The notes under the pieces were generated by a model. That model saw nothing but the letters and a program-made list of their open reading frames with translations, did no database searches and had not been told where the DNA came from. Positions 8,426-16,498 of a stretch of DNA of 18,049 nucleotides are shown here, piece after piece (position 1 is the first letter of the stretch; each line of letters begins with the position of its first letter). The stretch spans positions 1-18,049 of the forward strand of contig JAGGTX010000149.1 in the NCBI GenBank assembly GCA_021163525.1, given 5' to 3'. The position numbers and the translations under genes are program-made. This stretch comes from Caldifarciminota bacterium (GTDB lineage Bacteria; Hydrothermota; UBA3072; B12-G15).

Positions 8426-9387
8426 ATTGCAAGACGAGAGAGTTTTGACTTTTCAAAAAAGCCGGCACTTTTGAGTGCAAACCTGTAATCCCTGATGCAT
8501 TTATAGATAATCTCGTCGGTTCCTCTTCCAAGGACAACGAATATTGCATCTACAAATTTGTCCACCCAGGTGGCAAAGGCATTGGTAACCTCTTCTGCTG
8601 TAACGGCAACTGTTCCTTCTATCACCTTGAGGTCATCCCCAATCTGGAAGTTGTTTAAGAGTGAATGCTGGTTCTTTGCCACCTCGTATGAAGACATCAG
8701 TGTTTTCCGAACAATGGAGGGACCAATTGCCTCTGAGAAGGCCTCAATCAGTGAATTTAAGAACTTCACATACATACCAACGAGTGCAGGGTCAGCCTGT
8801 TTTATCTGCGTTTTACCCTGATAACCACTTACATAAAGGTCATTCCCTGCCTTTTCAAGAAATTTTTTGAATATCTCTTTGTTAATGGAACTTACACCCT
8901 TTCCAGCAATATAGATTCTCACAGGTTCTCCATCTTTAAATTTTACATAGAAGTACTCAAAGTTTTTTGTTAGAACAAGGAACCCTCCGAAATTTACTCC
9001 CTTTAGCCTATCAAGGAGTTTATCTATATCAAGCAGTTTTATTGGCTTATTTGCAAAGAGTGGGGTTTCTTTCAGTGAAACAACCATCATATATAAAAGT
9101 TCATCAGGAACATCGTATATATTTACGATTCCAACCTCTGACTTTTTTGCCCTCTCAACAACATCTTTAATAGGGACAAGGGAATAACCCGTTCTGTTGA
9201 ATCTACCTGCATTTATGGGATTCCCATTCTGGAAGAAGAGAAGGTCCACCTCCTGTGGGTAAATTATCTGGATGTAACCATTCAGTCTGCCTTCCCTTGC
9301 CTTTTTTGCCTGATTCAGGATGTTGTCAAAGTTAACAAAGTGTATCTTTACATTTTCCAGAACAGGCTTTCCCTTGGGGAATTTCAT
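8422..9387 (-). CDS. Hypothetical protein with internally duplicated PATAN/DUF4388-like motif
   Basis: I do not recognise this 321-residue soluble protein with confidence. Residues 34-61 (ending in FFQNGNPINAGRF) and 132-160 (ending in KFKDGEPVRIYIAG) look like two copies of one unit: a Gly-containing beta hairpin, hydrophobic strands, then an aromatic-x-x-G-x-P turn. This resembles the strand-turn-strand found in DUF4388/PATAN signalling domains, but the match is by eye. Residues ~200-321 are helical and end in a basic tail. There are no membrane segments and no obvious catalytic motif. It is translated from ATG 9387 with SD AGGAG five bases upstream, nested in the stop of ilvE, and its stop overlaps rsmI. 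Its position between two conserved housekeeping genes says little about function. Confidence 0.75.
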   Translation of the reverse strand: MKFPKGKPVLENVKIHFVNFDNILNQAKKAREGRLNGYIQIIYPQEVDLLFFQNGNPINAGRFNRTGYSLVPIKDVVERAKKSEVGIVNIYDVPDELLYMMVVSLKETPLFANKPIKLLDIDKLLDRLKGVNFGGFLVLTKNFEYFYVKFKDGEPVRIYIAGKGVSSINKEIFKKFLEKAGNDLYVSGYQGKTQIKQADPALVGMYVKFLNSLIEAFSEAIGPSIVRKTLMSSYEVAKNQHSLLNNFQIGDDLKVIEGTVAVTAEEVTNAFATWVDKFVDAIFVVLGRGTDEIIYKCIRDYRFALKSAGFFEKSKLSRLAI

Positions 9388-9395
9388 CTATACTC

Positions 9396-10316
9396 CTATA
9401 TGTAGGTTAGCCAACCGTATCTATCTTCCTTTTTACCCTCAGCAATGCCGAGAAGTTCTTCCTGGAGTTTCTTTGTGATGGGACCCCTCTTTCCGTTTGA
9501 GATTGTAATCCTGTCAACAGACCTGATTGGTGTGATTTCTGCAGCACTACCTGTGAAGAATACCTCATCAGCCACATAGACAAGTTCCCTTGGTATCCTC
9601 TGTTCATTCACCTTGATCCCAAGGTCACGTGCTATCCTTATAACAGAATCCCTTGTTATACCAAGAAGGATTGAAGAACCAAGAGAGGGGGTATAAATTT
9701 CTCCATCCTTCACAATAAAAAGATTCTCCCCGCTCCCTTCACTTATGAAGCCCATTATGTCAAGTGCAATACCCTCAACATAACCATTGATAATAGCCTC
9801 CATCTTTATCAGTTGAGAGTTCATGTAATTTGCCCCTGCCTTTGCCATTGCGGGGAATGTGTTTGGTGCCATTCTTCTCCAGGTTGAAATCATCACATCC
9901 ACACCATTTTCAAGTGCGTCTTCTCCCAGATATTTCCCCCATTCCCATGCAGCAATGGCAACCTTTACAGGACAGGTGAAGGGATTCACACCAAGTTCTG
10001 CATATCCCCTGTAAACCACGGGCCTTATGTAGGCACTTTCAAGGTTGTTTTCCCTCACAACCTGTATAATCGCTTTCTCAATCTCTTCCACTGAAAAAGG
10101 AATCTCCATCCTGTAAATCTTTGCAGAGTTAAAAAGCCTGTCCACATGTTCTTTAAGCCTGAAGAGGGCTGTCCCTTTTGGGTTCTTATATGCCCTCATC
10201 CCCTCAAATACACTGCTACCATAATGAACAACATGTGAAAGCACATGTATCTTTGCGTCCTTCCATGGCACAAGTTCTCCATCCATCCATATATAATGGG
10301 CCTCTTTTATCCCCAT
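9396..10316 (-). CDS. ilvE: Branched-chain amino acid aminotransferase
   Basis: This PLP fold-type IV transaminase interconverts Leu, Ile and Val with their 2-oxo acids, using glutamate/2-oxoglutarate. The 306 residues match IlvE length. Motifs are [13 protein letters not shown] (31-43), the PLP-binding lysine K159 in AMAKAGANY, the signature SEGSGENLF (192-200), LLGITRDS (217-224) and [14 protein letters not shown] (251-264). A strong SD (AAAGGAGGAAC) precedes ATG 10316, and a TTGACA-containing promoter lies about 50 bp upstream. No other branched-chain biosynthesis genes are in the window. A D-amino-acid transaminase is excluded by the IlvE-specific VFEG and TGSAAE contexts. Confidence 0.95.
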   Translation of the reverse strand: MGIKEAHYIWMDGELVPWKDAKIHVLSHVVHYGSSVFEGMRAYKNPKGTALFRLKEHVDRLFNSAKIYRMEIPFSVEEIEKAIIQVVRENNLESAYIRPVVYRGYAELGVNPFTCPVKVAIAAWEWGKYLGEDALENGVDVMISTWRRMAPNTFPAMAKAGANYMNSQLIKMEAIINGYVEGIALDIMGFISEGSGENLFIVKDGEIYTPSLGSSILLGITRDSVIRIARDLGIKVNEQRIPRELVYVADEVFFTGSAAEITPIRSVDRITISNGKRGPITKKLQEELLGIAEGKKEDRYGWLTYI

Positions 10317-10341
10317 CTTTGTTCCTCCTTTTTTTCATAAG

Positions 10342-10368
10342 TTTATACTATACCCCTTAAAATGTCAA
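10342..10368 (-). promoter_or_regulatory. Predicted ilvE promoter
   Basis: On the minus strand TTGACA (10368-10363) is followed after 15 bp by TATAAA (10347-10342). This gives a short leader containing the SD AAAGGAGG before ilvE. It drives ilvE-hypothetical-rsmI. Confidence 0.5.
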
Positions 10369-10387
10369 GGATTTTTGCTTTTTGCTA

Positions 10388-10839
10388 TTAATAGAAGATG
10401 GTTGAGGATGGGAATATGCCTGTTTTGAAGTTACCATATATCGTTCCTGCTACCACAATACCTGCTATTGATTCTCCAGCATTGAAACTGAAGGTATAAG
10501 TGTCCCATTCTCCTTGCATGGTGCAACATTTTCAATACAAAGTGGATCACAAGCCCAACTGAAAGAACACAGAGTATCTGCATAATCTGCTCACTACTTG
10601 GGCTTGCTCCAACAGGGTCTCCTATACCAAACAATGCAACAGATAGATTAGAACCTGCATAGAATAAGGATTTTTCCAATCCTAACAGCACCCTCAATTG
10701 TTCCTTTGATGAGTCCCCGTGCAGAGGAGAGGAATTTATACACAAAACCACCAAGGAGTGAGAGAAATATGAGTTTTGCTCCAGTTCCACCTCTATCCCC
10801 AGCCTCAAGCACCTTAGCTCAATCGTAAGTTCCTTTAAT
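10388..10839 (-). pseudogene. Frameshifted remnant of a membrane transporter, possibly OPT (oligopeptide transporter) family
   Basis: No single frame is convincing here, but protein-like pieces appear in order on the minus strand in three frames. The frame starting near 10833 gives KELTIELR. It shifts to LEAGDRGGTGAKLIF and a following IEGAVRIGK segment (10809-10648). It shifts back to AGSNLSVALFGIGDPVG (from about 10665), and then to NAGESIAGIVVAGTIYG, ending at the stop at 10388. At least three frame changes are needed. The piece LSVALFGIGDPVG and the AGESIAGIVVAG segment recall C-terminal motifs of OPT/YSL transporters (compare SPALLGVGYIIG and AGEALVGV), a family guess from memory. The N-terminal part of such a gene is absent. 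It could be a decayed gene or, less likely given three shifts, sequencing error. Confidence 0.5.
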
Positions 10840-11268
10840 TTATCCTTCCCTTTTTATTAAGAAAAGCCCGGTATCATTGTCCATCCTTCTTATCAATCCA
10901 AAATTTTCTGGATGTATAAAAATCTCGCATGTAACAGAGACCCTGGCATCAAACAGATGTCCTCCATAAACCTTCATATCCTCATCTCCGATTATGCAGT
11001 GAAGGTGAACAACATACTCTCCATTTCCCTTTTTTGAAATGTTACCAGTGAGTGAGAGGAGTTCATGGCTCCCTGAGAATTCCTTTTTTATGTATTCTCT
11101 TTTTTCCGTATTGAAGGCACCAATAAGAATATCTTCAATGGCACCAATACCTGAAACAAAACCAGAATCAATACCAATTTTTTTGCAGGCATCTGTGATG
11201 GATTCCATGAGTATCTCTCCCTTCTTCAGGACAACAAAGATTCCTTTTCCAGACCTGTATATCTCCAT
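10840..11268 (-). CDS. PPC-domain (DUF296) DNA-binding-like protein
   Basis: A 142-residue protein consisting of one PPC/DUF296 domain, the fold found in plant AHL proteins and in many stand-alone, trimeric prokaryotic proteins of unclear function. Family marks, counted from this start, are GFVSGIGAIED (36-46), HELLSLTGNIS (68-78), VHLH (87-90) and YGGHLFDARVSVTCEIF (101-117). The conserved histidines H88, H90 and H104 are likely metal ligands. The start at 11268 is chosen over an upstream in-frame ATG (11325) because AAAGGAGG lies six bases before it and a good promoter sits between the two. A DNA-binding role is often assumed for the family but is not shown by this sequence. Confidence 0.88.
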   Translation of the reverse strand: MEIYRSGKGIFVVLKKGEILMESITDACKKIGIDSGFVSGIGAIEDILIGAFNTEKREYIKKEFSGSHELLSLTGNISKKGNGEYVVHLHCIIGDEDMKVYGGHLFDARVSVTCEIFIHPENFGLIRRMDNDTGLFLIKREG

Positions 11269-11287
11269 TATCATCCTCCTTTTTGTG

Positions 11288-11315
11288 ATTGTATCAGTTA
11301 AGGGATAATTTTCAA
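11288..11315 (-). promoter_or_regulatory. Predicted promoter of the DUF296 gene
   Basis: On the minus strand TTGAAA (11315-11310), a 16 bp spacer and TACAAT (11293-11288). The predicted +1 near 11281 leaves a short leader with the SD AAAGGAGG before ATG 11268. It argues against the longer reading frame start at 11325. Confidence 0.55.
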
Positions 11316-11401
11316 GTGAATGCAAAACATGTATTAAACCATCCTGTATAGATGTTCCCCTCCCCTTCTAAAATGTCACCAATCCCAACTTCCAACATAG
11401 C

Positions 11402-13399
11402 CTACATTTTGAAGCAGTAACATATTTTAGCAACCAGTTTTCTCTCTTTCAATGGTAAATTTCTGTTGGTGAAGGGAAACTCGTTTATATCCCTTATTTC
11501 ATTCCACACAAAATAAACATGAGAATCAACAGAAAAGTCGTAGGAAAGCAAAAAGTTTGCCTGAATCTCTTCTGATAAATCAGTCCACTGAATAAATGTT
11601 CTGAAACTTAACTTTTTTGTTATATTCCAGTTTTCTTTAATCACCAATATTCTTTCAACATCCTCATTCTCATCTCCTATAATATGATAATCATCAAAAG
11701 ATAGTTCAAGAGAAAAACATTCTAAGGGTGTCATTGAAATGGAAATGGAGGGATAGCGAAGGATTTGATTGTAGTAATATCCAAATAAATAGTTTATAGA
11801 GAGATAAGTTTTGCCTGATGGATATAAATTTAAATTAATTGTATATATTTTATTATCATAATATTTTCCTTCCCAGAATCTGTATTCCTTTTCAAAAAAA
11901 AGGTTTAATTCTGCAAACTTCTCAAAAACAATTCCCAGATATGGATTGAGATAATCCATGAGAAGCGAATCATCACTGCTTTTTCTCCAGTTTGCATAGA
12001 TTATCCCTGGATAAAGGTTCTGAAAGAATACCCTTTGTAATAGTATCGTGTAAGAAAGGTTTATAAACTTTGCCCTTAAATTATACATGGAGAGAAAACC
12101 TGTTTCAGGGTTAAAATTTTCCTGTATGTCTCTGAGTGAAATGGTTACAGCAGGACCACTCTTTATAGTTTCTTTCCTGAGGTCAAACCTGTAAGCAAGA
12201 TTCTGGACATTCTCCAAGCCTGTGGTATAGGATTTTGCTATTGCCATGTTCAGCCTTGAAGAAAAAGGAAGTTCAAGCTGGCCATCAACACTTGCAGTTA
12301 AGTTTTTATGTTTACCTTTTATTTTTGCGGTTCCGTAAAGCCCGAACCAATCTGCCTTCCCTATTCCTTTCTTTGTTCTCCAGCAGAAGAAATCTGTGGT
12401 TGTATCATTTTCTTCTGCCAGAATCCCAAAGGAATACATTGAAAAACCTCCTTCGTCTCCTACATACTTTAAGCCATATTTTATATTCTCGATGTTTCTT
12501 GTATACATTAATTCAATTAAAGAGGATAGAATATCATTTTTCTCCATAAAAAAGGGTCTTTTTTCCTGAAGATACGGATTTGTCTTTGTAATGTTAATCA
12601 TGTCTCTATCCCCTTCTATTTGTGCGTAATCAGGATTGAAAGTAAAGTTTAAACTATGTCCATGATGCAGGACCATCACAATATCAATACCTGATTTACA
12701 TCCAGTGTAAGGATAGGGGAAAACAAGATATGGAATAAAAGAATACATTTTTTTATTCGTGCCTATATTTAAATCAAGACGCAAGTTTTCAAATGTTTCT
12801 GGTTCAATCCACGACCTTTCAGGTATTTCCCATGTAATTATTTCTTTTTGAGGTTTCCCCTGTTTACGCCTGATACAAAGAAGCAAGTTTATTCCCCATT
12901 CATTACCTGTAAATTTTAAGATTTCAATGGGTATACATATAATTCCCTTCCATCCTCTGTCAAAAACCTTTGTTTTAGAATACCATTCTCCATCCCAGGC
13001 AGGATCCTGGGATTCTATAGCATTATCTCCATAAAGGTCTGATTGTATATTGGAAGGATTTACGAAAAAAGCATAAGCACTCCTCTTGTTATTCTGGCTA
13101 TCCAGGAGAACACCAAAGCAGTCCTCCCTGAAAATAGGGAAATCCCTAATAGTTGAAACTAAAATTACGGGTTCCTTTTTAGTAATAACAAATTTAATGC
13201 CGAGATATTCTCCATCAAAAAGTAAATAAACCTTAACATCAACAGATGGCTTTCCCATTCCGGGGTAGATAGTATGAAAATTATTTATTTCAACACCTTT
13301 TTCCCATATCTCATCATCAATGGACGCATCCTTAATTGGAACACCAATGTTGGTAAGGCACAGTGATGATGTAATTAAAAGAAAAAAGTTAATATGCAC
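11402..13399 (-). CDS. DUF5916 outer-membrane beta-barrel protein with N-terminal CBM9-like domain
   Basis: A 665-residue exported protein. Residues 1-18 look like a signal peptide (hydrophobic INFFLLITSSLCL). Residues ~20-215 fit the carbohydrate-binding-9-like sandwich that precedes DUF5916. The DUF5916 signatures are present: FNPDYAQIEGDRDMIN (254-269) and EKRPFFME (279-286). The remainder is alternating aromatic/hydrophobic strands typical of a barrel, ending in CYCFKM. The start is GTG 13399 with SD AGGGGA, and the gene overlaps the permease gene by 11 bp, so it is co-translated with the exporter. Family function is unknown. The lack of active-site motifs and the context suggest a role at the outer membrane in export or surface handling of the peptide made by this operon, which is inference. 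The DNA is visibly AT-rich. Confidence 0.85.
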   Translation of the reverse strand: MHINFFLLITSSLCLTNIGVPIKDASIDDEIWEKGVEINNFHTIYPGMGKPSVDVKVYLLFDGEYLGIKFVITKKEPVILVSTIRDFPIFREDCFGVLLDSQNNKRSAYAFFVNPSNIQSDLYGDNAIESQDPAWDGEWYSKTKVFDRGWKGIICIPIEILKFTGNEWGINLLLCIRRKQGKPQKEIITWEIPERSWIEPETFENLRLDLNIGTNKKMYSFIPYLVFPYPYTGCKSGIDIVMVLHHGHSLNFTFNPDYAQIEGDRDMINITKTNPYLQEKRPFFMEKNDILSSLIELMYTRNIENIKYGLKYVGDEGGFSMYSFGILAEENDTTTDFFCWRTKKGIGKADWFGLYGTAKIKGKHKNLTASVDGQLELPFSSRLNMAIAKSYTTGLENVQNLAYRFDLRKETIKSGPAVTISLRDIQENFNPETGFLSMYNLRAKFINLSYTILLQRVFFQNLYPGIIYANWRKSSDDSLLMDYLNPYLGIVFEKFAELNLFFEKEYRFWEGKYYDNKIYTINLNLYPSGKTYLSINYLFGYYYNQILRYPSISISMTPLECFSLELSFDDYHIIGDENEDVERILVIKENWNITKKLSFRTFIQWTDLSEEIQANFLLSYDFSVDSHVYFVWNEIRDINEFPFTNRNLPLKERKLVAKICYCFKM

Positions 13400-14165
13400 T
13401 ATATTCCCCTGTTTTTTTCACATGTCTAATGCCCATCCTGAAAAGAATAATACCTGCGAATAATATCAAAAGACTGTATAGGGCACAGAAAAGAACTAAG
13501 TGTGTATATACAACACCCTTCTCCAATCCTGAAAGTGCCCTTATACCAATTCCCATGGGTAAAATGCTGGAAATTATTTTCAAAAAATAAGGCATGGAGT
13601 CATAGGGTATGATTATCCCGGAAAAGAATAGTATCAGGTATCTTATAATTCCCGAAAGTGCACCAACCTTTTTAAACTTCAACCCTATGGCAGCAAGAAA
13701 AAGTCCAAAACCGTAAAGTGTAATTATCAAAGAGATGGTAACAATTATGCTTATAAATGTGAACCGAAAGTTTGAAAAGAAAACGCCAAGGTCAGGGGAA
13801 AATATAAAATATAGTGGAAGTCCAAGGAAAACAATCTCCAGGAGTGAAAATACAAATACTGCAAGGAACCTTGCCATAAAGATAGAAAGAAGGGAGTATT
13901 TAGTGATAGAAAGTTGTTCTATGGTCCCATAGTACCTTTCCTCAAAAAGATGGTCAGATGCATCTGATATAGCGTCTGAGGCAAATATCCAGAGAATTAG
14001 CCCAACAAAAAGAGTTGCACCGCCTGAACCTTTGTTTATTTCACCAGCTCCCCAGTATAAGCCCATAAGGAAAATAAGGGTGCTTATAAGGCCCATAGCA
14101 TAGTTGAACCTGTATTTTTTTACATCATATATGAACTTTAAAAATTCAGCCCTCAAAACGAACAT
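13389..14165 (-). CDS. ABC-2 type transporter permease
   Basis: A 258-residue inner-membrane protein with six predicted membrane segments, near residues 22-39, 50-68, 95-122, 135-160, 171-187 and 221-243. The layout is that of ABC-2 permeases. Between TM2 and TM3 lies the ERYYGTIEQLSITKYSLL segment typical of the coupling-helix region in this family. TM5 carries the FFSGIIIPYDSMP motif, common in DrrB-like exporters. Its ATG shares one base with the stop of the ATPase gene (TGATG). It is inferred to dimerise with the ATPase and export the modified peptide. Confidence 0.9.
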   Translation of the reverse strand: MFVLRAEFLKFIYDVKKYRFNYAMGLISTLIFLMGLYWGAGEINKGSGGATLFVGLILWIFASDAISDASDHLFEERYYGTIEQLSITKYSLLSIFMARFLAVFVFSLLEIVFLGLPLYFIFSPDLGVFFSNFRFTFISIIVTISLIITLYGFGLFLAAIGLKFKKVGALSGIIRYLILFFSGIIIPYDSMPYFLKIISSILPMGIGIRALSGLEKGVVYTHLVLFCALYSLLILFAGIILFRMGIRHVKKTGEYSAY

Positions 14166-15106
14166 CAGCCATATACCTCCTTAAAAACAGATTCAAAATC
14201 TCTTTCCTTTTTTTCTACGCTTATCACATCTTCATTATCAAGCAATTCCTTAAGTTTCTCTTTTTGTTTCAGGCTAATATTACATCTCAATATACCACCT
14301 TTCATTACTTCGTATATGAGACCCATCCTTTCAAGTAATCTTACTGTATTTCTGCGTTTTTTTAAATACACCTGATACTCAAAGTTCTCAACACTGGCTT
14401 TTATTTTCCCAGTTTCACCCATCTTCACAATCTCTCCATCTTTAAGCCAGATTACCCTGTCCGTTATCTTCTCAACAAAATCCATTCTGTGGCTTGCAAT
14501 AAGGAATGTAATGTTTCTCTTTCTTACAAGGCTCTGGATTAGATTTATGAATTCCTCTGATGCAATAACATCAAGACCTGAGAGTGGCTCGTCAAGAAAC
14601 ACCACTTCAGGTTCTGTGAGAAGGCATCTTACAATGTTTAATTTTTTCAACATACCTGTTGAATAATTCATCACATACTCCTCTAAAAATTCAGTTAATC
14701 CGAACATTTCCATCAATTCATCTATCCTTTTTCTTGCTACCTTTTCGGGTATTTTATACAGATATGCAAAATATAAGAGATTTACCCCGGCACTAAGGTA
14801 TTCATACATACTCCTTGTCCCTTCCATTAGAAATGAGAATTTTCCAAGAAAACAATCAGGATGTGAGAGAATAGACTTGCCCTTAAACAGAATGTCACCT
14901 TCATCTGGAAGAAGTAATGTAGCAATCTGTTTAATAAGGGTTGTCTTACCTGCTCCATTTGGTCCAAGGATTCCAAAGATTTCTCCCTTTCTTACATCAA
15001 ACGTTATATTTCTATTGGCAACAATCTCCTGGTTTTTTGTCCTGTAAACCTTTGTTATATTTTTGATGGAAAGCAATCTATTGCTGGACCCTACAAATCC
15101 TTTCAT
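14165..15106 (-). CDS. ABC transporter ATP-binding protein (exporter type)
   Basis: A 313-residue ATPase of the DrrA/CcmA-type exporter group. The Walker A motif is GPNGAGKT (48-55), the signature loop is the variant YSTGM (148-152), Walker B is VVFLDEP (168-174), the D-loop is SGLD and the H-loop is H206 in ASHRMD. The Q-loop position reads FLMEG, with Glu where Gln is usual. Residues ~240-313 form the extra C-terminal domain found in this group. No C39 peptidase domain is present, so it does not itself cleave a leader. SD AAGGAGAG precedes ATG 15106, which overlaps the maturase gene by 29 bp, so the two are translationally linked. Confidence 0.93.
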   Translation of the reverse strand: MKGFVGSSNRLLSIKNITKVYRTKNQEIVANRNITFDVRKGEIFGILGPNGAGKTTLIKQIATLLLPDEGDILFKGKSILSHPDCFLGKFSFLMEGTRSMYEYLSAGVNLLYFAYLYKIPEKVARKRIDELMEMFGLTEFLEEYVMNYSTGMLKKLNIVRCLLTEPEVVFLDEPLSGLDVIASEEFINLIQSLVRKRNITFLIASHRMDFVEKITDRVIWLKDGEIVKMGETGKIKASVENFEYQVYLKKRRNTVRLLERMGLIYEVMKGGILRCNISLKQKEKLKELLDNEDVISVEKKERDFESVFKEVYG

Positions 15107-16415
15107 AAATCTCTCCTTTTATCCTTAGCCATACATCTTCATAAAATTTTCTCTGACAGACCTTTTGTGATATATCGGAGTGCTCAACATAAGCGTGGTA
15201 TAAACATCCTGCATTACACAAAGGAACATAGGGGCATTTTAGATCAAGGCATTCTTTTAATTTTTTATCCTGAAGATAAAAGAGCCTGTAATAAAACGGA
15301 CTGGGCCCATTGTATATATCTCCAATTTTAAATTCTTTATTTCCTACAAGCGAATAGCAGGAATATAGATCCCCATTCGGATCAATAAAGAAACTTCCAT
15401 AAACTTTAGCAGGGCATAACCCAAATTTATACTTATGGTAGTCTAACATATTCACAACATTCTGCTCCTTTTCCATTATTAAATTCCATGCCTTTAAGTA
15501 AGTATATATCCGTTGATCCAATCTTAACGGAATATACGAATTTGTCCAGTCAGTTGGTGGTTTTTGCGGGTCCGCTAACCCAGCATAATAAGTAAAGTTA
15601 TTTTTTTTAGTGTACCCCTTTTGAATAAAGAAATCAATCAACCCCCCTATTTGCTCACAGTTATGTTCATCGATATTTATTCTAATAGTAACGTCTATTT
15701 TTGAATATTTTAAAAATAAATCCAGATTAGAAATTATCCTTTTAAAAGTACCTTTTCCATTAAGAAAAGGTCTTCTTATGTTATGGACTCTTTCAGGGCC
15801 ATCAATTGTAATCTGTACTTCATCTAATCCATATTTAATCAATTTCCTTAAAGCAGATTTTTGTAATATAGTACCATTTGTGACTATAGAAAAAGAATAT
15901 TTTATTCCATTTTTTGATGACCACTTATTCAATTCTTCAGTTATATTTACAATTTCTTCAAGAAATATCATAGGTTCTCCTCCGTAAAAAACTGTTCTTA
16001 CTTTATTAAATTTATAAATATTAAAAAGATTTTCTATAAAACCTATCAATGCTTTGATTGGAAATGTATATTTTAAGGAATCTTTAAGATATTTATTCTG
16101 CTCAAAACAATAAGTACAGGCCATATTACATTTATAAGTAGGCAATAAGACAAGATGTAATTCGTCAAAAATAGATTGATATACAAGTGTATGATAAAAG
16201 TTCCAATAAAAAGCATATTCGTCTTCTTCCAAAAAATTGGTAAGCAATCCATTTTCATATAAGATACTCTTAATGTTAGATTCTAAGTCTTCGGGCTTTG
16301 ATTTATATTTAATATATTCATCTTCTTGCAAAACAACTCCTCCACCAGTTAATGTATTATAAACAAGGTATCCACAATCAAGCCTTTTTTCAATATTCCA
16401 TATAGATTTATTCAT
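15078..16415 (-). CDS. Radical SAM/SPASM peptide maturase
   Basis: A 445-residue enzyme that most likely modifies the small Cys-rich peptide encoded just upstream. Residues 1-85 resemble the N-terminal region of SPASM peptide maturases (GYLVYNTLTGGGVVLQ near 15-30). The radical SAM cluster motif is C96-x3-C100-x2-C103, followed by the SAM-binding FYGGEP (143-148). The C-terminal SPASM domain has seven cysteines for auxiliary clusters: C334-x13-G-x4-C353, then C389-x4-C394-x5-C400-x3-C404 and C420. The x4 spacing differs from the x2 usual in anaerobic sulfatase-maturase SPASM domains. Family members install thioether (sactipeptide, ranthipeptide) or C-C crosslinks. SD AAGGAGGA precedes ATG 16415. 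The DNA is clearly more AT-rich than the flanking housekeeping genes, suggesting acquisition. Confidence 0.93.
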   Translation of the reverse strand: MNKSIWNIEKRLDCGYLVYNTLTGGGVVLQEDEYIKYKSKPEDLESNIKSILYENGLLTNFLEEDEYAFYWNFYHTLVYQSIFDELHLVLLPTYKCNMACTYCFEQNKYLKDSLKYTFPIKALIGFIENLFNIYKFNKVRTVFYGGEPMIFLEEIVNITEELNKWSSKNGIKYSFSIVTNGTILQKSALRKLIKYGLDEVQITIDGPERVHNIRRPFLNGKGTFKRIISNLDLFLKYSKIDVTIRINIDEHNCEQIGGLIDFFIQKGYTKKNNFTYYAGLADPQKPPTDWTNSYIPLRLDQRIYTYLKAWNLIMEKEQNVVNMLDYHKYKFGLCPAKVYGSFFIDPNGDLYSCYSLVGNKEFKIGDIYNGPSPFYYRLFYLQDKKLKECLDLKCPYVPLCNAGCLYHAYVEHSDISQKVCQRKFYEDVWLRIKGEIYERICRVQQ

Positions 16416-16447
16416 TTTTTCCTCCTTGCTATAAGTTTTAGAACCTT

Positions 16448-16483
16448 AAAGAAAGGGCTGTGGCCTATATTCTGGCCACAGCC
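16448..16483 (-). terminator. Attenuator-type hairpin between precursor and maturase genes
   Basis: A perfect 10 bp inverted repeat, GGCTGTGGCC at 16456-16465 and GGCCACAGCC at 16474-16483, encloses an 8-base loop. On the minus strand it is followed by CTTTCTTT (16455-16448). It lies 15 bp after the precursor stop and about 40 bp before the maturase start. A partial terminator here would let precursor mRNA exceed maturase mRNA, a common arrangement in RiPP operons. The T tract is interrupted by C, so read-through is expected. Confidence 0.75.
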
Positions 16484-16498
16484 TTCACAACTAAATTA

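Noticed and set aside
10398..10499. A short plus-strand ORF starting MVEDGNMPV
   Set aside because: No SD or promoter, and it is antisense to the transporter-like pieces; most likely a shadow.
10431..10808. A 125-codon open frame on the minus strand with a TTG start
   Set aside because: Only its middle looks protein-like. The better-looking sequence before and after is in other frames, so it is treated as part of a frameshifted pseudogene.
11269..11325. Upstream in-frame start for the DUF296 gene (19 extra residues)
   Set aside because: A good SD sits before the internal ATG at 11268, and the predicted -35/-10 boxes lie inside the extension.
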